This document shows positions 1 through 3,718 of a DNA stretch of 10,506 nucleotides, piece by piece; position 1 is the stretch's first letter, and each line of letters begins with the position of its first letter. Location: positions 1 to 10,506 of the forward strand of contig PUOG01000265.1 of NCBI GenBank assembly GCA_003552745.1, read 5' to 3'. Under the pieces are notes generated by a model. It saw nothing but the letters and a program-made list of their open reading frames with translations. It ran no database searches and had not been told where the DNA came from. The stretch is from Spirochaetaceae bacterium (GTDB lineage: Bacteria; Spirochaetota; Spirochaetia; DSM-27196; SKKC01). The position numbers and the translations under genes are program-made.

Positions 1-579
1 CTGCGGACCAGGAACCGATCCTTTTACGAGCAGGATCTGCTTCTCACCGTCTACCTTCAACACTCGAAGGTTCTGAATCGTACGGCGTTCGTGTCCCATT
101 CTACCCGGCATTTTCGTCCCTTTATGGACTTTGCTCGGCGACGCTGCCATTCCAGTCGATCCGGCCTCACGCCCGAACTTCGACCCGTGTGTTGCCCGTC
201 CTCCGCTGAAATTGTGGCGCCTGACAACACCCTGGTAGCCCTTGCCTTTGCTTATGCCGGTAACATCGACAAATGCCGTGTCTGCAAACAGGTCGACGGT
301 CAGCTCGTCCCCGATCTCGCACTCGTGATCGAAATCACGGAACTCAACCATCCGCGCTCGTGGGGAGTATTCGCCGAACTGTCCCCGGTACGGTTTCGTC
401 AGGCTCTTCTCCTTCATCCGGCCGGCAGCAAGCACCTTTGCCGCATATCCGTCGGCTTCCGGGCTGCGTTCGCGCACCACGAGATTCGGCTCTACTTGAA
501 TAACGGTAACCGGGGTAACGACACCGCGTTCATCGAACACTTGCGTCATTCCCACTTTCTTTCCAATTAACCCGATCAT
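1..579 (-). CDS. rplC: 50S ribosomal protein L3 (3' end outside window)
   Basis: Ribosomal protein L3 is an early-assembling 23S rRNA-binding protein of the large subunit; its long internal loop reaches the peptidyl transferase centre. The frame from ATG at 579-577 gives 193 residues without a stop and runs off the window edge, so only the last few residues of a protein of about 205-210 are missing. It begins MIGLIGKKVGMTQVF, the classic L3 start. The family signature follows at about residues 109-165: GISKGKGYQGVVRR, then HNFSGGRATHG, then KMPGRMGHERRTIQNLRV. A Shine-Dalgarno-like AGGGAA (590-585) lies 5 bases before the ATG. The gene follows rpsJ by 51 bases, as in the S10 operon, so rplD would be expected next, outside the window. 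At the position of E. coli Gln150, which PrmB methylates, this protein has Ala146. Identification is secure. Confidence 0.97.
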   Translation of the reverse strand, partial: MIGLIGKKVGMTQVFDERGVVTPVTVIQVEPNLVVRERSPEADGYAAKVLAAGRMKEKSLTKPYRGQFGEYSPRARMVEFRDFDHECEIGDELTVDLFADTAFVDVTGISKGKGYQGVVRRHNFSGGRATHGSKFGREAGSTGMAASPSKVHKGTKMPGRMGHERRTIQNLRVLKVDGEKQILLVKGSVPGPQ

Positions 580-630
580 GAGTGTTCCCTATACATGCAG
601 CGAGAGCACACGGAGGCCGCGTAAGCTGCG

Positions 631-939
631 CTATTGCTTGATCTCAACGTCAACGCCGGCCGGCAACTCGAGCTTCATGAGCGCGTCCATAACCTGGCTG
701 GTCGGCTCGATAATATCGATCAACCGCTTGTGCGTACGCATTTCGAACTGTTCACGCGACTTCTTGTTCACGTGCGGCGAACGCAAGACGGTGAACTTAT
801 TCGTTCGCGTCGGCAGGGGTATCGGCCCCGATACCCTGGAGCCGGACTTCTGGACCGTCTGAACTATCGATCGCGCACTCTGGTCGATCAGTTCGATATC
901 GAACCCTCGAAGTCGTACACGGATTTTCGCCTGCGGCAT
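631..939 (-). CDS. rpsJ: 30S ribosomal protein S10 (NusE)
   Basis: Ribosomal protein S10 is part of the 30S head. In the families studied it also acts as NusE, pairing with NusB in antitermination and with NusG to couple transcription to translation. The protein has 102 residues, the usual length. It starts MPQAKIRVRLRGFD and contains the conserved stretches SGPIPLPTR (about residues 37-45), SPHVNKKSREQFEMRTHKR and VEIKQ at the end. The frame is open upstream to an ATG at 990-988, but that would add 17 residues unlike S10 and would overlap the end of tuf. ATG at 939-937 is chosen because GGAGG (948-944) lies 4 bases before it. The TAG stop is at 633-631. Spacing is 60 bases after tuf and 51 bases before rplC. 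Co-transcription with both is inferred. Confidence 0.98.
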   Translation of the reverse strand: MPQAKIRVRLRGFDIELIDQSARSIVQTVQKSGSRVSGPIPLPTRTNKFTVLRSPHVNKKSREQFEMRTHKRLIDIIEPTSQVMDALMKLELPAGVDVEIKQ

Positions 940-943
940 GGTT

Positions 944-948
944 CCTCC
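944..948 (-). promoter_or_regulatory. Shine-Dalgarno site of rpsJ
   Basis: GGAGG read on the minus strand, 4 bases before the ATG at 939-937. It decides the start of rpsJ against the upstream in-frame ATG at 990-988. It lies just downstream of the hairpin at 957-988. Confidence 0.85.
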
Positions 949-956
949 AGCATTCA

Positions 957-988
957 GCGCTCGTACGGGCCGAAACCGGTACGAGCGC
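957..988 (-). other. 10-bp hairpin between tuf and rpsJ
   Basis: A perfect 10-base inverted repeat, GCGCTCGTAC (957-966) and GTACGAGCGC (979-988), with 12 bases between the arms. It starts 11 bases after the tuf stop codon and ends 8 bases before the rpsJ Shine-Dalgarno site. On the transcript side no run of U follows, so it does not look like an intrinsic terminator. It could be an RNA processing or stability element, or could modulate tuf-to-rpsJ transcript levels; both are inference. Confidence 0.7.
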
Positions 989-999
989 ACATGAATGCG

Positions 1000-2193
1000 T
1001 TACTCGATAATATCCGTCACCTGACCGCTGGCGACCGTACGTCCGCCTTCACGAATAGCGAAGCGGAGCCCCTTATCCATGGCAATCGGGTGAATCAGCT
1101 CACCGACGATCTCAGTGTTATCACCCGGCATAACCATCTCCTTCCCCTCGGGAAGCTCAACCGTTCCGGTAATGTCGGTTGTCCGGAAGTAAAACTGCGG
1201 CCGATATCCGGTGAAGAACGGGGAGTGGCGACCACCCTCTTCCTTGCTCAAGCAGTAGATCGCACCCTTGAACTTCTTGTGCGGGGTGATGCTCTTTGGC
1301 GCTGCGAGCACCTGTCCACGCTCGACCTCATTCTTGTCGATGCCGCGAAGCAGCGCACCGATATTATCGCCGGCCTCACCCTGGTCGAGCAGCTTGTTGA
1401 ACATTTCGACGCCGGTAACCGTCGTTTCTTTTGTCTCGCGGATACCAACGATCTCGACCTTGTCGTTCACCTTGATAACGCCCTGTTCAACACGACCGGT
1501 AACCACCGTACCGCGGCCCTGGATCGAGAACACGTCTTCGATCGGCATGAGGAACGGCTGATCGACGGCCCGCTCGGGAACGGGAAAGTAGCTGTCCATG
1601 GCCTCGAGAAGCTCAGCGATGCACTTGGTCTTCTCTTCGTCGTCGGGATTTTCCATCGCCTCGAATGCACTTCCGCGAATAACCGGGACTTCATCACCGG
1701 GGAACTCGTAGCTCGAGAGGAGGTCTCGAATCTCCTCCTCGACGAGGTCGATCAACTCCGGATCGTCCACCTGATCGGTCTTATTGATGAACACTATAAG
1801 CGCTGGGACGCCGACCTGGCGAGCAAGCAGAACGTGCTCCTTCGTCTGAGCCATCGGACCGTCGGCCGCACTCACGACGAGAATCGCTCCGTCCATCTGG
1901 GCAGCACCGGTGATCATATTCTTGACATAGTCGGCGTGCCCGGGGCAGTCGACGTGAGCATAGTGGCGCTCCTTCGTCTGATACTCAACATGCCGCGTGT
2001 TGATGGTGATACCACGCGCTTTCTCTTCCGGCGCGTTGTCGATCTCGTCGTACTTCATGACCTTGCCCGCGCCGGTGACCTTCGCACTCAGCGAAGTCAT
2101 CGCCGCAGTCAGCGTGGTCTTTCCGTGGTCGACGTGACCGATAGTCCCTACGTTAATGTGAGGTTTAGTTCTTTCGAACTTCTCCTTAGCCAT
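1000..2193 (-). CDS. tuf: Elongation factor Tu
   Basis: EF-Tu is the GTPase that carries aminoacyl-tRNA to the ribosomal A site. The protein has 397 residues and all nucleotide-binding motifs: P-loop GHVDHGKT (19-26), switch I RGITI (60-64), DCPGH with catalytic His86 (82-86), NKTD (137-140) and SAF (175-177). Domain 2 carries GRGTVVTGRVE, and domain 3 carries GGRHSPFFTGYRPQFYFRTTDITGT. The C-terminus, VASGQVTDIIE, is of the spirochaete type rather than the common VGAGVVTKI form. ATG at 2193-2191 follows a strong AAGGAGG (2206-2200) with 6 bases between; the TAA stop is at 1002-1000. tuf here leads the S10 operon (rpsJ is next, 60 bases on) and is separated from rpsG by 545 bases with no fusA. 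A promoter candidate lies at 2391-2362. One oddity is MAQT (114-117), where most EF-Tu proteins have MPQT. Confidence 0.99.
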   Translation of the reverse strand: MAKEKFERTKPHINVGTIGHVDHGKTTLTAAMTSLSAKVTGAGKVMKYDEIDNAPEEKARGITINTRHVEYQTKERHYAHVDCPGHADYVKNMITGAAQMDGAILVVSAADGPMAQTKEHVLLARQVGVPALIVFINKTDQVDDPELIDLVEEEIRDLLSSYEFPGDEVPVIRGSAFEAMENPDDEEKTKCIAELLEAMDSYFPVPERAVDQPFLMPIEDVFSIQGRGTVVTGRVEQGVIKVNDKVEIVGIRETKETTVTGVEMFNKLLDQGEAGDNIGALLRGIDKNEVERGQVLAAPKSITPHKKFKGAIYCLSKEEGGRHSPFFTGYRPQFYFRTTDITGTVELPEGKEMVMPGDNTEIVGELIHPIAMDKGLRFAIREGGRTVASGQVTDIIE

Positions 2194-2199
2194 GACTTT

Positions 2200-2206
2200 C
2201 CTCCTT
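2200..2206 (-). promoter_or_regulatory. Shine-Dalgarno site of tuf
   Basis: AAGGAGG on the minus strand, 6 bases before the tuf ATG. It is the strongest ribosome binding site in the window, as expected for a very highly expressed gene. Confidence 0.9.
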
Positions 2207-2289
2207 GGCGAAGTCCCGCAATCGTCCGTTTATTAAGATGTACTCCAGACCCAGTCGACGCACACAGCGCCGTCACTGAGCTATGACCA

Positions 2290-2308
2290 GTTGTGCCCCG
2301 GGTACAAC
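2290..2308 (-). other. Small hairpin in the tuf leader
   Basis: On the minus strand, GTTGT (2308-2304) pairs with ACAAC (2294-2290); two C-G pairs can form inside after an A-C mismatch. It lies about 95 bases before the tuf start and just after the hairpin at 2316-2331. Function is unknown. Confidence 0.4.
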
Positions 2309-2315
2309 AACAGAA

Positions 2316-2331
2316 TCCGTGCAAACACGGA
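2316..2331 (-). other. Hairpin in the tuf leader, possible weak attenuator
   Basis: A perfect 6-base stem, TCCGTG and CACGGA, with a 4-base loop. On the minus strand it is followed by the T-rich TTCTGTTGTTGT. If transcription starts near 2355, this hairpin lies in the leader about 25 bases from the 5' end. The stem is short and the T-run interrupted, so termination here is only a possibility. Confidence 0.4.
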
Positions 2332-2361
2332 ACCTGAGGTCGTTCAGTCGGCAGGAGTGGC

Positions 2362-2391
2362 AGGCTACCAAAGAGCCCGAACATGTGTCAA
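2362..2391 (-). promoter_or_regulatory. Candidate sigma70-type promoter of the tuf-S10 operon
   Basis: On the minus strand a consensus -35 box TTGACA (2391-2386) is followed after 18 bases by TAGCCT (2367-2362), which keeps the three most conserved -10 bases (T, A and the final T). Start of transcription would be near 2355, giving a leader of about 160 bases before the tuf ATG. The -35 box lies within TGTTGACAC, identical to the candidate promoter before rpsL. This is an inference from sequence only. Confidence 0.6.
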
Positions 2392-2436
2392 CAGAGAAGA
2401 ATGTTGCACACTCACGTTCATGCCACCTTACCACCC

Positions 2437-2450
2437 GCAGGGCGTCCTGC
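2437..2450 (-). other. 5-bp hairpin in the rpsG-tuf spacer
   Basis: GCAGG (2437-2441) and CCTGC (2446-2450) with a 4-base loop, upstream of the tuf promoter candidate. One of a series of short inverted repeats in this spacer; no function can be assigned. Confidence 0.4.
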
Positions 2451-2460
2451 AGTACTCGCC

Positions 2461-2475
2461 GACCGGACACCGGTC
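2461..2475 (-). other. 6-bp GC-rich hairpin in the rpsG-tuf spacer
   Basis: A perfect inverted repeat, GACCGG (2461-2466) and CCGGTC (2470-2475), with a 3-base loop. No run of T follows on either strand, so it is not a classical intrinsic terminator. Confidence 0.5.
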
Positions 2476-2539
2476 AACTACAACAACACCCAACCCGTGG
2501 CCCGTTCACCGCAACGAATGTCGCCAACGGCGCCGGCGG

Positions 2540-2559
2540 TGTGCCGATCGAACGGCACA
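2540..2559 (-). other. 7-bp hairpin in the rpsG-tuf spacer
   Basis: A perfect inverted repeat, TGTGCCG (2540-2546) and CGGCACA (2553-2559), with a 6-base loop. A further 4-base stem (2522-2532) lies directly beside it. No T-run follows. It could contribute to a stable 3' end or to a binding site; neither is shown. Confidence 0.5.
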
Positions 2560-2587
2560 ACGGACCCGGATGATCGGTTTGGCTCTC

Positions 2588-2603
2588 GACAGAGCGGTCT
2601 GTC
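2588..2603 (-). other. 6-bp hairpin in the rpsG-tuf spacer
   Basis: A perfect inverted repeat, GACAGA (2588-2593) and TCTGTC (2598-2603), with a 4-base loop. No T-run follows. Function unknown. Confidence 0.5.
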
Positions 2604-2650
2604 ATAACGGCACCTTTACGCCGGTGACACACACTCTATCGCTAGCATGG

Positions 2651-2680
2651 ATTATGCCATAACGCCAACAGTATACGCAA
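2651..2680 (-). promoter_or_regulatory. Weak promoter candidate downstream of rpsG
   Basis: On the minus strand TTGCGT (2680-2675) and CATAAT (2656-2651) are 18 bases apart; a second possible -10 box, TATACT, lies at 2675-2670. The stretch is more AT-rich than its surroundings. The -35 match is poor, and no gene starts within the next 450 bases, so this may be chance. Confidence 0.25.
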
Positions 2681-2753
2681 GATCATCTCACCACAAACGG
2701 GCGAGAGATCGTATCCGTGCATAGCTGCACGTGATCCACTACCAGCGGTAGTG
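2681..2753 (-). terminator. Tandem hairpins at the 3' end of rpsG
   Basis: Three stem-loops follow one another at the end of rpsG. A 7-base perfect stem, CACTACC and GGTAGTG with a 3-base loop (2737-2753), includes the last four sense codons and the TAG stop. Next is a 5-base stem, GTGCA and TGCAC (2717-2730). Last is an 8-pair stem with one bulged base and a 13-base loop (2681-2710). None is followed by a clear T-run, so they fit a processed or protected 3' end, or a factor-dependent stop, better than a classical intrinsic terminator. The terminator role is inferred from position. Confidence 0.4.
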
Positions 2754-3209
2754 CGCAAACGCCTTGTTTGCCTCCGCCATTCGATGGGTGTCTTCCTTCT
2801 TCTTGAAGGCACTTCCCGTCGAGTTAAAGGCGTCAAGCAGTTCACCGCTGAGCTTCTGGCCCATCGAGCGGCCGGAGCGCGATCGCGCCGCCGCGATAAT
2901 CCAACGCATTGCAAGCGCCTCTCGTCGACTCTCACGTACTTCAACCGGCACCTGGTAGGTTGACCCACCAACCCGTCGACTCTTGACTTCCACCGCAGGT
3001 TTCACGTTCTCCAGTGCCTGGTCGTAGACTTCGAGCGGTGTCTTGTCGGCCTTTCCCTCCAGCTGCTCCAGCGCTTCGTATACGATCCGGGTTGCCGTCG
3101 ACTTCTTTCCATGAATCATCAACCTGGCGATGAACTTCGACAGCGACACACTCCCGTAACGTGCGTCCGGTCGCACCTCTTTCCTTCCGACTATTGATCT
3201 TCTCGGCAT
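2739..3209 (-). CDS. rpsG: 30S ribosomal protein S7
   Basis: Ribosomal protein S7 is a primary 16S rRNA-binding protein that starts assembly of the 30S head and lines the E-site exit region. It has 156 residues, the usual length. It starts MPRRSIVGRKEVRPDARYGS and shows the family stretches LMIHGKKSTA, VKSRRVGGSTYQVPVEV (about residues 74-90), RREALAMRWII and a C-terminal FAHYRW. ATG at 3209-3207 is preceded by AGGAG (3223-3219) with 9 bases between, just after the rpsL stop. The gap to rpsL is only 18 bases, so the two are surely co-transcribed and probably translationally coupled. In E. coli S7 is the autogenous repressor of the str operon by binding the rpsL-rpsG junction; an 18-base junction leaves little room for the same structure. 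The TAG stop at 2741-2739 lies inside a perfect hairpin. Confidence 0.98.
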   Translation of the reverse strand: MPRRSIVGRKEVRPDARYGSVSLSKFIARLMIHGKKSTATRIVYEALEQLEGKADKTPLEVYDQALENVKPAVEVKSRRVGGSTYQVPVEVRESRREALAMRWIIAAARSRSGRSMGQKLSGELLDAFNSTGSAFKKKEDTHRMAEANKAFAHYRW

Positions 3210-3227
3210 CCTCTTCAGCTCCTGCTA

Positions 3228-3602
3228 TCAGGCCTTCGGGCGCTTGGTGCCGTACTTCGACCGAGCCTTCCGGCGGTCATCCACTCCGAGGGTATCCTTC
3301 GCACCACGGACGATGTGATAGCGTACACCGGGCAGATCCTTTACGCGACCACCTCGCACGAGGACAACCGAATGCTCCTGCAGATTGTGCCCGATCCCCG
3401 GAATATACGCTGTGACCTCTATTCCGTTCGTAAGGCGAACACGTGCTACCTTACGCAGCGCCGAATTCGGCTTTTTCGGAGTGATGGTCATGACTCGAGT
3501 GCAGACGCCGCGGCGCTGCGGGCAGTTCTGCAGCGCGGGTGACTTCGTGTCCGCATGCGCTTTCTTTCGCCCTTTCCTGATCAACTGATTCACTGTAGGC
3601 AT
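3228..3602 (-). CDS. rpsL: 30S ribosomal protein S12
   Basis: Ribosomal protein S12 sits at the decoding centre of the 30S subunit and affects accuracy; it is the classical streptomycin-resistance locus. The protein has 124 residues. It starts MPTVNQLIRKGRK and carries CPQRRGVCTRV (27-37), TPKKPNSALRKV (41-52), YIPGIGHNLQEHSVVLVRGG (66-85) and RVKDLPGVRYH (86-96). Lys43 and Lys88, the usual streptomycin-resistance positions, are both wild type, and Asp89, the methylthiolation site known in E. coli, is present. The frame is open upstream to an ATG at 3671-3669, but those 23 extra residues are unlike S12, so ATG at 3602-3600 is chosen; an AAGG-type site lies about 9 bases before it. TGA at 3230-3228. 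rpsG follows after 18 bases; a promoter candidate lies in the 116-base gap to rpoC. Confidence 0.98.
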   Translation of the reverse strand: MPTVNQLIRKGRKKAHADTKSPALQNCPQRRGVCTRVMTITPKKPNSALRKVARVRLTNGIEVTAYIPGIGHNLQEHSVVLVRGGRVKDLPGVRYHIVRGAKDTLGVDDRRKARSKYGTKRPKA

Positions 3603-3627
3603 GTTCTGATACCTTCTCGTTCCTTTC

Positions 3628-3662
3628 CTCTGTTTCAGCGGAGCTGCCGAACGGTAACAGAG
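3628..3662 (-). repeat. Inverted repeat overlapping the rpsL promoter and leader
   Basis: Perfect 7-base arms CTCTGTT (3628-3634) and AACAGAG (3656-3662), 21 bases apart, enclose a smaller 4-base stem (3636-3639 with 3643-3646). The upstream arm touches the candidate -10 box and the downstream arm lies in the leader. It could be an operator, or a hairpin formed only on read-through RNA from rpoC; the sequence alone cannot decide. Confidence 0.45.
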
Positions 3663-3679
3663 TACCACCACCGTGTCAA
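3651..3679 (-). promoter_or_regulatory. Candidate sigma70-type promoter of rpsL-rpsG
   Basis: On the minus strand a consensus -35 box TTGACA (3679-3674) is followed after an ideal 17 bases by TACCGT (3656-3651), which keeps the T, A and final T of a -10 box. Transcription would start near 3644, about 42 bases before the rpsL ATG. The upstream flank (3691-3702) is AT-rich. The -35 region sits in TGTTGACAC, as in the tuf promoter candidate. Confidence 0.65.
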
Positions 3680-3718
3680 CACGACATCTCCATACATATT
3701 AGTGAGATCGGGCTCCTC

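Larger units (their letters stand above)
2194..2738. other. Gene-free spacer where fusA would be expected
   Basis: These 545 bases separate rpsG from tuf. In the common bacterial str order, and in my recollection of Leptospira, fusA lies here. I see no EF-G motif in the short frames on either strand. The frames of 65 to 123 residues found here lack recognisable motifs, and some overlap real genes. No tRNA could be folded: the GTTCGATC at 2553-2546 lacks a proper seven-base T-loop and acceptor end. The spacer holds the hairpins at 2681-2710, 2588-2603, 2540-2559, 2461-2475, 2437-2450 and 2316-2331, another after the rpsG stop at 2717-2730, and two promoter candidates (2651-2680 and 2362-2391). 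It probably divides the rpoBC-rpsLG and tuf-S10 transcription units. Confidence 0.75.

Noticed and set aside
631..990. Longer S10 starting at the ATG at 990
   Set aside because: The 17 extra residues are unlike S10, the ATG lies close to the tuf stop without a ribosome site, and GGAGG sits correctly before 939.
634..2286. 550-residue open frame on the plus strand opposite tuf and rpsJ
   Set aside because: It is an antisense shadow of two strongly conserved genes with biased codon use; no recognisable domain and no good ribosome site.
2148..2470. Small minus-strand frames before tuf (65 and 78 residues)
   Set aside because: No ribosome site, no recognisable motif, odd Cys/Arg-rich composition, and one runs into tuf in another frame.
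2303..2488. Repeated 10-mer TACAACAACA at 2303-2312 and 2479-2488
   Set aside because: It is low-complexity sequence and two copies in a spacer of this size are within chance; there is no longer shared flank.
2540..2560. Possible tRNA T-arm (GTTCGATC on the minus strand)
   Set aside because: The loop is one base short, the closing pair is wrong, and no acceptor stem, anticodon arm or CCA fits around it on either strand.
3228..3602. Streptomycin resistance through S12
   Set aside because: Lys43 and Lys88 are both wild type, so the sequence gives no support for target-based resistance.
3228..3671. Longer S12 starting at the ATG at 3671
   Set aside because: The 23 extra residues are unlike S12 and would cover the promoter and leader; the family start MPTVNQL is at 3602.
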